Source: Nocardioides aromaticivorans
Lineage (GTDB): Bacteria; Actinomycetota; Actinomycetes; Propionibacteriales; Nocardioidaceae
Length of the DNA: 64,000 nt
Reading direction: 5' to 3'
NCBI RefSeq assembly: GCF_013408525.1
Contig: NZ_JACBZM010000002.1
Location: 1 to 64,000 of the forward strand
Numbering within the stretch: position 1 is the stretch's first letter; the number at the start of each line of letters is the position of its first letter. Shown in pieces: positions 35,176 through 44,479 of this stretch. Below the pieces are notes generated by a model, which saw only the letters and a program-made list of their open reading frames with translations, searched no databases and was not told the origin of the DNA. A program made the translations under genes and the position numbers.

Positions 35176-35302
35176 CCAATTCTCCTCAAGGTAGGACGAC
35201 TTTCTGCATTGCAGTACACATAGGAGCGTATGACCCTCATCACGCGCTGTCTACGGTCTATTCTGGGATCGAGCTATTCACTGGTGTAACTAGGAGCCGT
35301 GC
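35176..35302. promoter_or_regulatory. Divergent promoter region between flnB and a LysR gene
   Basis: 127 bases between two divergent starts. A palindrome CTGCA-T-TGCAG lies at 35204-35214, 29 bases from the flnB start, consistent with a LysR-type site. The LysR protein encoded on the other side is the obvious candidate to bind here. Confidence 0.5.
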
Positions 35303-36217
35303 GTGGAGCTGCGTCAACTCAGGTATCTCGTTGCGGTGGCCCGCGAGGGGTCGTTCCTCCGCGCCGCCGCCACCCTCGACGTGCCGCAGCCCTCGCTGTG
35401 GCGTTCGGTCAAGGCGCTGGAGGCGGAGCTGGGCATCGCCCTCTTCGAGAGGTCCGGCCGCGGAGTACAGCTCACCGGTGCCGGGAATCAATTGCTGCCC
35501 CGCGCCGACTACCTGCTGAATCGAGCGGAGTCGGTCTCCCAGTTTGCCCACGAACTCGCTCGCGGTCGAGCGGGCGTCGTCACGGTGGCCTGCGCATATC
35601 CGCACGTGCCACGGTTCCTCGCGCCCCTGATCGGCACCTTCCGGTCGGCGCATCCCGCTATCCACGTCGCCGTCCACGAGTACTCGGGCCTGCCCGCGAT
35701 CGAACAGGTGCTTAACGGGGACGTCGATCTCGTGACGGGCCTCTCACAGGCCGACCAGCGTCTTGCGGGCCACCAGCTCGGCGACGTGCGGCTGGCGGTG
35801 GTGACCTCCGACGACCACGCGTGGCGGGGCCGGAGCCACGTCTCGGTCGCTGAATTGCGTGGCCAGCCGGTGCTCACCGGGTCCGCCGATAGCCTCACCC
35901 GGCGCCTGCTGGAGCCGGCGCTGCGGGCAGGGGGCTTCGGGCTCGACATCACGTCGGAGAGCGTCAACGCCACCACACTCGTTGCGCTCGCCCGGGCCGG
36001 GCTGGGCGTGGCCGTCATCGCCGACGACAACCTCAGTGCCGACGACTCGGCGAGATGGCCAGCGCTGGTCGACGAGCACACCCCGATGAGCGCCCCGCTG
36101 TGGATCTACTGGTCACGCGAAGGAGGCATCGCCCCGGCGGTGCGGTCCTTTGTGCGCCACGTCCAGGGGACCGGCAACCGGCTGGACCGGGACGGCGGGC
36201 AGCCCAGTCCCGCCTGA
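35303..36217 (+). CDS. LysR-family transcriptional regulator
   Basis: 304 residues, GTG 35303 six bases after TAGGAG. The N-terminal winged helix is MELRQLRYLVAVAREGSFLR, then AAATLDVPQPSLWRSVKALE. A periplasmic-binding-like effector domain follows (about 90-290, with VDLVTGL and LVALARAGLGVAVIADD). It is divergent from the fln/dbf operon, the usual arrangement for a LysR activator of that operon. The effector is probably an aromatic intermediate. It converges with the IclR gene of the pht operon, with only 31 bases between the stops. Confidence 0.85.
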   Translation: MELRQLRYLVAVAREGSFLRAAATLDVPQPSLWRSVKALEAELGIALFERSGRGVQLTGAGNQLLPRADYLLNRAESVSQFAHELARGRAGVVTVACAYPHVPRFLAPLIGTFRSAHPAIHVAVHEYSGLPAIEQVLNGDVDLVTGLSQADQRLAGHQLGDVRLAVVTSDDHAWRGRSHVSVAELRGQPVLTGSADSLTRRLLEPALRAGGFGLDITSESVNATTLVALARAGLGVAVIADDNLSADDSARWPALVDEHTPMSAPLWIYWSREGGIAPAVRSFVRHVQGTGNRLDRDGGQPSPA

Positions 36218-36248
36218 GGCCCAGCCGACCTCGGACTGACCACGCCGA

Positions 36249-37043
36249 TCAGAGCAGGAGGTGGTCGATCTCCTCCGCCGCAGCTACCAGCCGAGTGAGG
36301 ATGTCCTGCTCGGTCGCCGAGCTCATGCGACTGAGAGGCAGCGAGGCGTTGACCGCCAACCGCGGAGAGCGGGTCGAGGCCAGTGCGACGGCGAGGGAGG
36401 CGACACCCTCCTCGCTCTCCTCCTTGCTCGTCGCGAACCCCCGGGAACGGATCGTGCGCACCGCGTCGAGAAGCTCGGTCCGGGTGCCTAGCGAATGCGG
36501 GGTGAGCTGGATGAGCCGCTCGTCGGGATAAAGCAGATGTAGCTCATCGTCAGTCAGCATGGCCAGCAGCGCCTTGCCGGTGGAAGTGCAATGGGCGGGC
36601 ATGCTGCGCCCGAGCCGGTTGGCCACTCGCAGGGCCCGATCACTCTCGATGGAATCGATAAAGTGGACCTCGTTCCCCTCGAGCCGGCCCAGGTGCACCG
36701 TCTCCCCCAGATCGTTGTTGAGCCGCTCGAGCACCGGGCGTGCCCGGTCTCGGGCGTCGAGTCGGCGCAGCAGACCGAAGGCCAGCGAGTCCAGGGTCGG
36801 CCCCGGGACGTAACTGCGCGTCGCGGCATCCTGCCGGACGTAGCCGCGGTACTGGAGCATGGCAAGCAGCCGGTGGGCAGTGGATGATGCCACCCCCAGG
36901 TACTTGCTGACGTCCGTCAGCCGCAGGCTGGGGTGCTCCCCCAGCAGCAGCACCACCCGGAGTGCGTTGTCCACCGACTCGATCGGGTACTGCGGCGCCG
37001 AGCCAAATTCCGGTGTCGGCGGCAGGTTCGACATCGCTCTCAT
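36249..37043 (-). CDS. phtR: IclR-family regulator of the phthalate operon
   Basis: 264 residues. N-terminal winged helix (ALRVVLLLGEHPSLRLTDVS, then KYLGVASSTAHRLLAMLQYR) and the IclR effector domain (LGETVHLGRLEGNEVHFIDS, then SMPAHCTSTGKALLAML). It is the last gene of the operon phtA1-A2-orf-B-A3-A4-C-R, as in the phthalate clusters of other actinobacteria. It begins 63 bases after the decarboxylase gene. An ATG three codons inside (MSNLPP) is an alternative start. Confidence 0.8.
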   Translation of the reverse strand: MRAMSNLPPTPEFGSAPQYPIESVDNALRVVLLLGEHPSLRLTDVSKYLGVASSTAHRLLAMLQYRGYVRQDAATRSYVPGPTLDSLAFGLLRRLDARDRARPVLERLNNDLGETVHLGRLEGNEVHFIDSIESDRALRVANRLGRSMPAHCTSTGKALLAMLTDDELHLLYPDERLIQLTPHSLGTRTELLDAVRTIRSRGFATSKEESEEGVASLAVALASTRSPRLAVNASLPLSRMSSATEQDILTRLVAAAEEIDHLLL

Positions 37044-37106
37044 GGGTCTGAGGCTACGGGGTGTCTGCTGCGCAGGGACCGACGCCGAGGACCTGCGCCC
37101 CGGCGG

Positions 37107-37826
37107 TCACCCCATCCTGGCGACTTCATGCCGCCACGCCACGCCCTCGTTGAAGCCCGGTCCGAGGTCGGGCAGCGCCGCCAAGTCCTCGGCCGGCAGA
37201 TCCGCTTGCGCCCCTCCCGCCGCGGCGATCTGGAGGGACAGCCGGGCCAGAGAGTCCACGCTGATCGCCCGCAGGACCGCTTCCTGGACCGATCCACCGC
37301 TGCTAGTCAAGCCGTGCCCGCGGAGCACGACGACCGGCCGCTTACCCATGGCCGCCACCATCTCCAAGGCCAGGCCACGGCTCCGAACGAGCACGCCACG
37401 CGGGTAGACGGGCACCCCGCCGGCGGCCAGCTTGGCGCCCGGGATGTCGAACGCACCGACGATGGGGCGGATCGCGAGGCCAGCCAGGTCTGCTGCGACT
37501 ACCGCCCGCGGGTGCACGTGGACGACTGAGGCGGCCTCCGGCCGGGAACGCAGCACCTCCACATGCAGCGGCAATTCGTTCGGTGGAGACCATCCATCGA
37601 GCTCGCCCGGAGCTCCAGGGGCGCCGCCCTGGTCAACGAGGTGGACGTCGGCGGCCGTCGTCCAGGCCAAGCCCCGCTCCTGAGGGCCGCGGCAGCGGAT
37701 CAACAAGCGTTCCTCGTCGATCCGCAGGCTGACGTGGCCCAGGAACCCGTCGGACAGCCCACGAGCTGCGGCGACCCGACATGCATCCGCGACGAGCTGC
37801 CGCTCAGCGGCGTACCCACCGCTCAT
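37107..37826 (-). CDS. phtC: 3,4-dihydroxyphthalate decarboxylase (class II aldolase family)
   Basis: 239 residues. Class II aldolase/adducin fold with the zinc-site HVHPRAVVAADLAG, a further His in VVLRGHGLTSSGGSV, and the N-terminal LSDGFLGHVSLRID. In phthalate operons this family member removes the 2-carboxyl of 3,4-dihydroxyphthalate to give protocatechuate, the substrate of the pca genes at 45.5 kb. The ATG at 37826 overlaps the stop of the reductase gene by 4 bases. Confidence 0.8.
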   Translation of the reverse strand: MSGGYAAERQLVADACRVAAARGLSDGFLGHVSLRIDEERLLIRCRGPQERGLAWTTAADVHLVDQGGAPGAPGELDGWSPPNELPLHVEVLRSRPEAASVVHVHPRAVVAADLAGLAIRPIVGAFDIPGAKLAAGGVPVYPRGVLVRSRGLALEMVAAMGKRPVVVLRGHGLTSSGGSVQEAVLRAISVDSLARLSLQIAAAGGAQADLPAEDLAALPDLGPGFNEGVAWRHEVARMG

Positions 37827-39061
37827 GCCGGCGCCGCCCCCGCGGCCGACAGCCGGTCGAGCTGGGCGACGACGTCGTCGAACGACGCGCCCGCACCCAC
37901 CGCCCTCCGGCAGACCAGCAACGCCTTGGGCCAGTTAACCGCGACCGCTCCCCGCAGGTCCCCGCTGTCATCGGCGTAGACCGCCGCTCCGCGGGGATGG
38001 GCACTAGTCAGGTCCCCCACCAGCGTGTGCCGGGTCGCCCCAACCGGCCGGCCGACAATCTGAATCTTCCAGTCGTACTGGTCGCTCCACACGTACTCGA
38101 CCGGGCAGTGGGACCGCAGCTCCTCGGGGTGGGCGATGTTGTGTGCCACCACGGCAGCGGACTCAACCGCGTTGGTCCAGTGCTCGACTCGCACATGCTC
38201 TCCGTGTCCCGGGTGGAACCACCGCAGCACGTCACCGACGGCGTACACGTCGGCGGCGTCGACCGCCCGGCAGTGCTCGTCGCAGACGACGCCGTCGTCC
38301 ACGAGGAGGCCCGAGCCCGCCAGCCAGCCGTCGTTGGGAACGGCGCCGATCCCGACCACGACGGTCCCCGCCGCCAACTGCGAACCGTCGGTCAACTGCA
38401 CCGTTAGGTCACCGGCTTCGCCCTCGACCGACTCGACACCCACCCCGAACTTCGTGGTCACGCCGTGCCGGGTGTGCAGGTCGACGAACAACTCTCCGAC
38501 CTCTCGGCCGACGACGCGTCCGATCGGAGCGGAAAGGGGATCGACGACGGTGACTTCTCTGCCCAGGGCGTGCGCGGTGGCTGCCACCTCCGCGCCGATA
38601 AAGCCCCCGCCGATGATCACAACTGGCCGGTCGACCTCCAGGTCGTCACGCAGCGCGCGCGCGTCGGCCATGGAACGCAACACATGCACCCCCGATGTGG
38701 GCGACCACGGGGCGGGGCGCGCGGCAGCACCGGTGGCGAGCACCGCAGCGTCGTAGTCGATCGTGCTCCCATCAATGAGCACCACCTGCCGGTCGGCGAC
38801 GTCCAGACGCTGCGCCGCGACCCCCAGGCGCAGCTCGATCTCGGCTGCTGCCGCCGCCTCGGCGGTCAGCAGCGCGATCCGTTCAACGGACCAACAGCCG
38901 GTCAAGAATTGTTTGGACAGCGGCGGCTTGTCATAGGGCAGGTCCGGCTCGTCGCCCACGAGGACGATGCGACCGCCGAAGCCCTCGGTACGCAGAGACT
39001 GGGCCGTCCGCACGCCGGCGACCGACGCTCCGACGACGACTACGGTCCGGGGATCCGTCAT
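37823..39061 (-). CDS. phtA4: Ferredoxin reductase of the phthalate dioxygenase
   Basis: 412 residues from ATG 39061, which shares one base with the ferredoxin stop (TGATG). FAD motif TVVVVGASVAGVRTAQSLRT, NADH motif VVIIGGGFIGAEVAATAHA, second FAD motif AADVYAVGDVLRW, and EYVWSDQYDWKIQIVG near the end. It is about the same length as the reductase at 15946-17193 and shares its domain order, but it belongs to a separate operon. It would reduce the [3Fe-4S] ferredoxin encoded just upstream, and possibly the dbf ferredoxin too. Confidence 0.88.
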   Translation of the reverse strand: MTDPRTVVVVGASVAGVRTAQSLRTEGFGGRIVLVGDEPDLPYDKPPLSKQFLTGCWSVERIALLTAEAAAAAEIELRLGVAAQRLDVADRQVVLIDGSTIDYDAAVLATGAAARPAPWSPTSGVHVLRSMADARALRDDLEVDRPVVIIGGGFIGAEVAATAHALGREVTVVDPLSAPIGRVVGREVGELFVDLHTRHGVTTKFGVGVESVEGEAGDLTVQLTDGSQLAAGTVVVGIGAVPNDGWLAGSGLLVDDGVVCDEHCRAVDAADVYAVGDVLRWFHPGHGEHVRVEHWTNAVESAAVVAHNIAHPEELRSHCPVEYVWSDQYDWKIQIVGRPVGATRHTLVGDLTSAHPRGAAVYADDSGDLRGAVAVNWPKALLVCRRAVGAGASFDDVVAQLDRLSAAGAAPA

Positions 39062-39255
39062 CAGTCCTCGATGCTCAGCGCGTTGGCCGGACAACTGCGC
39101 GCGGCTTCCTCGACCCGCGGCCGGTCGGCGTCGCTGATCTCCTCGGTCAGGAGCACAACCTTGCCGTCGTCGTCGATGTCGTAGGCGTCGGGTGCGCCGG
39201 TGATGCAGTTGCCGTATCCCTGACAGGCCTTGACGTCGGCCAACAACCGGGGCAT
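39061..39255 (-). CDS. phtA3: [3Fe-4S] ferredoxin of the phthalate dioxygenase
   Basis: 64 residues; ATG 39255 follows AAGGAGAG at good spacing. Cluster cysteines C11, C17 and C55 (ACQGYGNCITGAPDAY and ARSCPANAL) follow the [3Fe-4S] pattern. It resembles the dbf-operon ferredoxin and differs entirely from the Rieske ferredoxin at 17560. It carries electrons from PhtA4 to the oxygenase PhtA1A2. Confidence 0.85.
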   Translation of the reverse strand: MPRLLADVKACQGYGNCITGAPDAYDIDDDGKVVLLTEEISDADRPRVEEAARSCPANALSIED

Positions 39256-39284
39256 GAGCTCTCCTTGTTCGATGGGGGGGTGGG

Positions 39285-40094
39285 TCAGGAACGTTTTCTG
39301 GGGGAAGCGGAGACGCCGATCCCGCCGTCGGGGTGGACAACCCCGCCGGTGATGCCACGGGACCGGTCGGAGGCTAGGAACACGTAGCTCCACGCGTGGT
39401 CCGCAGCCGTCAGCGCGACCTGCAGCGGTACCCGGGACGCCAGTTCCTCGGCGCGGCCCGGGATGTCGCCGAGGCTGCGCCCCGCAGTTCCCAGGCTAGG
39501 CAACCCACGCAGGTCGGTGCCCAGCGTGCCGCCCGGTGCGACCCCGTTGACCCGCACCTCCGGCGCCAGGTCGTGGGCGAGCGCCGTGACGATCCCGCGG
39601 ACGGCGAACTTCGAGGACAGGTACAGAACGCCGCCTCGACCCGGGAAATAGGAGGACGTCGACTCTGTAAGGAGCACCACTCCGCGCCCCGACGCCTGCA
39701 GATGGGGCAGTGCCGCTTTCACGGACTGCAAGTGGGAAAGCACATTGGTGCGGAACATCTCGTCGAAGGCGACGTCTAGCACGTCGGCGTCGAGGTCGAG
39801 AAGACTGCGGTAGAAGTCGAACACCCCCACGCAGTTGACCAGAACGTCCAGCCCCCCGAAGGCCTCGACCGCCGCAGTGACCGCGGCGTCGTTGGCCTGA
39901 CGGGTGACCGCGTCGCCGACGGTGACCGGGACGTCCGGCAGGGCCGCCCCGATCGCCGCACTCTTGTCCGGATCGCGCTCCAGGACCGCGACCCGCGCGC
40001 CCTCGGCGAGGAAGACGTCCACAACCGCACGGCCGATGCCCGAGCCCGCGCCCACGACCAGCGCTCGCCGCCCCTCGAGCCAGCCGGCGGTCAC
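39285..40094 (-). CDS. phtB: cis-3,4-dihydrodiol phthalate dehydrogenase (SDR)
   Basis: 269 residues, GTG 40094 overlapping the stop of the small unknown gene (GTGA). SDR motifs: ALVVGAGSGIGRAVVDVFLA, Ser in LLTESTSSYF, and Tyr-Lys in VLYLSSKFAVRG. By operon position it oxidises the 3,4-dihydrodiol of phthalate to 3,4-dihydroxyphthalate. The NAG motif reads VNCVGVF, a tolerated variant. Confidence 0.8.
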   Translation of the reverse strand: MTAGWLEGRRALVVGAGSGIGRAVVDVFLAEGARVAVLERDPDKSAAIGAALPDVPVTVGDAVTRQANDAAVTAAVEAFGGLDVLVNCVGVFDFYRSLLDLDADVLDVAFDEMFRTNVLSHLQSVKAALPHLQASGRGVVLLTESTSSYFPGRGGVLYLSSKFAVRGIVTALAHDLAPEVRVNGVAPGGTLGTDLRGLPSLGTAGRSLGDIPGRAEELASRVPLQVALTAADHAWSYVFLASDRSRGITGGVVHPDGGIGVSASPRKRS

Positions 40095-40474
40095 TGGCTG
40101 CCACCCCCGGGCGGGTGCTGCGGCGGCTCGTTGCCGCCCTCAGGGACCGCGCCGTCTTCGCGGATGCCGGCGGTTCCGTCGGTGACCAGCGATCCGAAGG
40201 GGTTGCCGATCATCGCCGAGAAGGTGGCGGTGCTCTGCCAAGTCAGAGCCTCGAGCTCTAGGGGGTCCAGCGCTACCCACTGCCCGGACTTCGGTGACTC
40301 GACCAGGAGCCGGGAACCGTTGCGGGTATCGACGCGGACCACCCGCACCTCGGCGAACTCGTTCGCGATGGTGGTGGCGTCGCCGCGGACGCCCGCGAGC
40401 AACGCGTCGCGCTCGGCTGCGGCGCGCCGCGCAGCCCGGGCATCAGCCTCCTCGCCCTCCCAGTGCAGCGTCAC
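40091..40474 (-). CDS. Second small protein of unknown function following a dioxygenase beta subunit
   Basis: 127 residues. GTG 40474 overlaps the beta stop as GTGA, so this start is strong. The order is a charged helical lead (EADARAARRAAAERDALLAG), then the conserved block TIANEFAEVRVVRVDTRNGS, RLLVESPKSGQWVALDPLEL and EALTW, then NPFG, then a Pro/Gly-rich tail of about 30 residues. It is paralogous to the protein at 31882-32193. It sits between beta and the dihydrodiol dehydrogenase with 4-base overlaps on both sides, so it is made in step with the oxygenase. No known domain is recognised. Confidence 0.8.
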   Translation of the reverse strand: MTLHWEGEEADARAARRAAAERDALLAGVRGDATTIANEFAEVRVVRVDTRNGSRLLVESPKSGQWVALDPLELEALTWQSTATFSAMIGNPFGSLVTDGTAGIREDGAVPEGGNEPPQHPPGGGSQ

Positions 40475-41064
40475 AGGAATATCGCCAGGTTCTGCATCCG
40501 CATGACCGAGTCGTCCACGAGGATCGTGCGACGGGCCAATTTCCACCCCTCGGGAGTGCGGCGTAGGACGTCCTCGCGCCCGGCGGAGACGAACGAGCCC
40601 TCGCGGACGTCGCCACGACTGCGGAAAAGCAGGGTCGCCGACTCGACCACCAGGTGGTCCTCCACCAGATGCCCGTCCAGATCGGCGGCGAAGGCGCGCA
40701 CGTTACTGAGGTGGTGGCGCAGGCGGGACGGCGGGTCCTCGGTCCATGCGTGCTCGGTGAGGAACCGGGCGACCCGCCGGGACAGGGAGTACTTGTCCTC
40801 GTCGAAGTGGGCCATCCCCGGAGAGGTGTCGTAGCCGGCGCCCAGCGCGGTTGTGACCCGCACCGGCATCAGGTAGTGGATGTCGTCGGTGAGAAGGTCC
40901 AGCCAGTCGGAGTAGGACTGGGCGTCGAGCATCCACGCCTCGTCGACCAGCCACTGGTGGGCCATCAGGTGCCGCTGGTCCCCGAAGGGCAGCGACCGCC
41001 CGGTCCGCTGAACACGGGAGGCGTTCCTGCCGAGCACAGAACTCGCGGAATGAGTGTCGGTCAT
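40471..41064 (-). CDS. phtA2: Phthalate dioxygenase beta subunit
   Basis: 197 residues, ATG 41064 overlapping the alpha stop (ATGA). Family pattern MAHQWLVDEAWMLDAQSYSDW, LDLLTDDIHYLMPVR, PPSRLRHHLSNVRAF, and end RRTILVDDSVMRMQNLAIFL. There are about 30 extra residues at the N-terminus compared with the other two beta subunits here. Confidence 0.85.
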   Translation of the reverse strand: MTDTHSASSVLGRNASRVQRTGRSLPFGDQRHLMAHQWLVDEAWMLDAQSYSDWLDLLTDDIHYLMPVRVTTALGAGYDTSPGMAHFDEDKYSLSRRVARFLTEHAWTEDPPSRLRHHLSNVRAFAADLDGHLVEDHLVVESATLLFRSRGDVREGSFVSAGREDVLRRTPEGWKLARRTILVDDSVMRMQNLAIFL

Positions 41065-42512
41065 GCCTGCGCGGCCGTCCCGTGCGACGCGGCGGCGACA
41101 TCGCCGGCCGCGGCCGAGATTTTTGCGGAGGCATCTGGGGCGCCCTCCCGCGGTCCACCCACCTCGACCGTGGCCGCGATGGACATCGGCGTTTCCAGGT
41201 CGTCGGCCCAGCGGCTGAGCAGTGCTCGCTGGTTGTACTCGCTGTAGCCGGTGTGCGCCGACCCCGGACCGTGAAACTGCTCGACGGTGAGCTGCGGGAT
41301 CACCTCAGTGTCGTCCTCAAGGATGCCCATCCGGCTGTTCAACCGCAGTCGGCGGGCCATGGAGCCAGCTGCGGTGTTGGTCAGAGAGACCCAGTTCTCC
41401 ACGTCATCCTGCTCGAACATGCCTGTCGAGCCGAAGCACATCAAGTACGCCTTGTAGGACAACGCCTTGAACTCCTCCGGCGCCTCGGCGTCGACGGCGA
41501 ACCACGACAGCACCTCGGTCTCATCCTCGCTGATCGGCTGCCATTGCCGGATGGAGATGAAGGGCAGCACGTTCTCGGAGTCGGCCACCCGCGGCCAGTT
41601 GTGCACGAGGGAGAGGTTCGGGTAGATAGACGCCGCGCTGATCATGAAGCCGTCGTCGCCGATAACCTTGAGCTGATCGGACGACAGATGCTGCTTCATC
41701 CGGTCCACCATTTCCTGCGGATACCCGACGTAGCGCAGCCGCTCGTCGAGGTCGCCCTCGGGGAGCTTGTAGGTCGTCCCGCCCCCGGCGCCCGCCCAGT
41801 AGGTGGCCCCGTCCTTGCGCTTCTCGGCCTTGGGCTCCCGGAACAGCCCGATCTCCACCACCGAGGTGTGGGTCTGCGGCGTGTGGTACATGTCGCCGGC
41901 GAAGTTCTCCGCTCCGATCTTCCAGTTGGCCTTGACCCGCCAGCGCTGCGGGCCGCGCAGCTCGATGCCACTGCCGCTCTGCTTGGTGTAGTAGTCCAGG
42001 TAGAAGCGGAAGTCGCCGAGGAACTCCTCCAGGGGTGGCGCGTCCGGGTCCAGCGACACGAAGATCAACCCGTTGTAGGTCGCCAGGTTAGGCGCCGACA
42101 GTAGGCGCTGCCCATTGCGCTTGAACCCCGCCTCGCCGCCGTAAGCGTCTTGGTGGAATGGGAGGCCGACGATCCGCCCGTCATTGCGGTAGGACCAGCC
42201 GTGGTACGGGCAGCGGAAGTGCGAGGCGTTGCCCATCTCCGCCCGGCACACCTGCATCCCGCGGTGCAGGCACATGTTGAAGTGCGCCCGGATCTCGCCC
42301 TCCTCGTCCCGGGTGACGATGAAAGAGTCCTGCAGCACCCGGCGCACCACGTAGTCGCCGGGCTGGGCGATCTCCGACTCGTGACCGACGAACACCCAGG
42401 CACGGGCGAAGACCCGCTCCTTCTCGAGCTCGAAGATCTCGCGGTCGTTGTAGACGTGCGCGGGGATCATCCCGCGCCGCACATCGGCGAGCACGCCGGT
42501 CTGGTCGGTCAT
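41061..42512 (-). CDS. phtA1: Phthalate 3,4-dioxygenase alpha subunit
   Basis: 483 residues from ATG 42512, with GAGGAG upstream. Rieske ligands C81 and H83 (MCLHRG) and C101 and H104 (CPYHGW). Iron ligands H210 and H215 with bridging D207 (GDMYHTPQTH). The tail is long and Ala-rich (about 40 residues). It heads an operon with the exact order of actinobacterial phthalate genes, so the 3,4-dioxygenation of phthalate is the best inference. The promoter region upstream runs straight into IS remnants at about 42.59 kb. Confidence 0.82.
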   Translation of the reverse strand: MTDQTGVLADVRRGMIPAHVYNDREIFELEKERVFARAWVFVGHESEIAQPGDYVVRRVLQDSFIVTRDEEGEIRAHFNMCLHRGMQVCRAEMGNASHFRCPYHGWSYRNDGRIVGLPFHQDAYGGEAGFKRNGQRLLSAPNLATYNGLIFVSLDPDAPPLEEFLGDFRFYLDYYTKQSGSGIELRGPQRWRVKANWKIGAENFAGDMYHTPQTHTSVVEIGLFREPKAEKRKDGATYWAGAGGGTTYKLPEGDLDERLRYVGYPQEMVDRMKQHLSSDQLKVIGDDGFMISAASIYPNLSLVHNWPRVADSENVLPFISIRQWQPISEDETEVLSWFAVDAEAPEEFKALSYKAYLMCFGSTGMFEQDDVENWVSLTNTAAGSMARRLRLNSRMGILEDDTEVIPQLTVEQFHGPGSAHTGYSEYNQRALLSRWADDLETPMSIAATVEVGGPREGAPDASAKISAAAGDVAAASHGTAAQA

Positions 42513-42589
42513 CTGAATCAGTCTCCTCGGGCGTCCCATAGTCAATCGCCGTTCCCTGTCCCTCTGTTGACCAGAGGCGCGTTCTGCTC

Positions 42590-42965
42590 AGTAGACCACG
42601 CATGGGCTGGCGGGGCAAGCACACCCGCTCGTCGGCCGAAATCTCGGCGACAACGTGGCCGGGCCTTGAGCTCACGGTTCTCCTGCTTAAGCGCCTTCAT
42701 CTTCGCCGCATCGCTGTGCTGACCCCCGGCAAGTAGCCCCCGTCGATGTCGGCCTGACGCACCCAGGACCGGACCGATTCGGTGTGCCGCACCCGAGCTG
42801 GGTTGCGACGCGCTGGATCGTGCCGTGCTCAGCGCCCAGCTCGGCACGCAGCGTCCTGACCATCCGCACTGCAGCGGCCTACTCATCCGGGCCGCCTTCC
42901 CATCCGGGCTGTAGCGGCGCGTCGTCGGCTTCCCCGCGGTGGTGTCCTTCGGCCTGAATCCATCC
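42590..42965 (-). pseudogene. IS3-family OrfA remnant
   Basis: Minus strand pieces: RYSPDGKAARM, then RMVRTLRAELGAEHGTIQRV and ATQLGCGT (helix-turn-helix), then after a frameshift DAAKMKALKQENRELK of the zipper. The end is lost. It lies directly upstream of the pht operon start. Confidence 0.6.
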
Positions 42966-43101
42966 TCGTTTCCAAACGATGGAGAACCCAGGATGCTTCA
43001 TTGTCGCGTCAAGCCGCTGACGGCATGGCCTCGCGGCCAGGGTAAGCTGCGGCGAGCGTTCGGAAGATCTGCCGGCTGATGTAGCGCTTGAGCTCTCTTG
43101 G

Positions 43102-44314
43102 TCAAGTCGCTGCGGCAAGGAGCTGTTCGCCGCGGTGTCGCGAGGGGTCGTAGACGCTGTCGGTGGTCCAGCATGCCCAGATGACTCGGATCCATCCGCG
43201 GGCGAGGATCCGGACGGCGTGAGGATGTCGGGCGCCGCGCGCACGTGCTCGTTGGTAGGCGTCGGCCGCCCAGGACGAGGAGTGTCGGGAGTTGTCGGCG
43301 AAGCTGGTGATCGCGACGCGTGCAGGCTTGTTGGCGGTGTAGCGGAACCCGACGGTGCGGGGACTTGCCCGAGGCGCGGGTGACGGGGGCGGCACCACAC
43401 ATGGCGGCGACCTGTTCGGGGTTGTCGCAACGCTCAAGCAGAGGCCCGGTCTCCGCAATCAGTGCTGCCAGGCTGACCGTGGCAGCACGGGGAAGCGTCT
43501 GGAGCAAGGTCGTCTTGGGGTGAGCCGCGAGCGCGCTGGCGAGGTCGCGTTCCAGACGGGTGATCTCGGTGTTGAGCAGCCCAATCTGAGCGACCGAGCC
43601 ATGGACGACTGATTCGAGGATCCTCGGTGCGAGCGGGCTCGCGCTGGCAGGAGCCGCCCGGCCCCGGCTGAGGAACTCTGCCGGGGACTTGCCGCCGCGG
43701 TAGCTGTGTCGACGGCAGAACTGACCCATCCGGCGCTCGCCAAGCAGTGCTGCGGCCTGAGGTGTCGGATAGTCGCTCAAGAACGCGAGCGCGATCTGAG
43801 AGGTCAGCTTCTGGAAGACCACAGCGGCGCCGGGCCAGTGCTCGGCCAGGACAGCCCACAGCTGGTTGGACGCCGCGGTGCGCGCCTTGACCAGTGCCGT
43901 TCGTGCCCGCACCAACGCGGCGAGTTCACGAGTCGCCTGCTCAACGGGCTCGACCCGGCGCAGCCGATGGCCGTCGGTTCTGGCGTAGTCGGCGAGCATG
44001 AACGCGTCACCGAGATCTGACTTCGCACCGGCCAAGCCCCACCGTGGACGGGCGGCCTTGAAAGCGGCAGGCTCGACCATCCAGACCGGGTGACCAGCGC
44101 CTGCGATCAAGCCGACGACCAAGCCTTCTCCGCGTTCGATCGCGACCGGCACTTGCGCCACGTCGCCTCCCTCGACGAGCTCGGCAAGTTCGCAGAACAA
44201 CTTCATGAGTTGGTCCTCGGTGTGCTGAACCAGCCATCTCTTGATAACCGCGCCCTGGTCATCGATGAGGCACACCGCGTGCCCGGTCGAGCCCCAGTCC
44301 CATCCACAGAACAT
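43102..44314 (-). pseudogene. IS110-family transposase with C-terminal frameshift
   Basis: ATG 44314 opens MFCGWDWGSTGHAVCLIDDQ, with DEDD-domain residues (AIERGEGLVVG, GAKSDLGDAFMLADYARTDG). The Transposase_20 part reads TLPRAATVSLAALIAETGPL, then MCGAAPVTRASGKS. After that the frame shifts by one base at about 43360, and the proper end (RTVGFRYTANKPARVAITSF to EQLLAAAT-stop at 43102) continues in another frame. Full length would be about 404 residues. Confidence 0.8.
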
Positions 44315-44479
44315 CTGTTGACCTCCCGGCCGGACATCGCCGCTGGAGCCGGGCCGACCGTCGGATCCTCATTGTTCGGCCCTCACCGGGGCTGCTCTCT
44401 CGCGCCGATCAGGCCACCCGGCAACGACGAGGGCGACATCAGGCGGCCGAGCTCGTCGGCGACCGACCAGCTCAAACAG

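Noticed and set aside
42998..43354. C-terminal Arg/Pro-rich extension of the IS110 frame
   Set aside because: It is out-of-frame read-through after the frameshift at about 43360. The true C-terminus is in another frame and ends at 43102.
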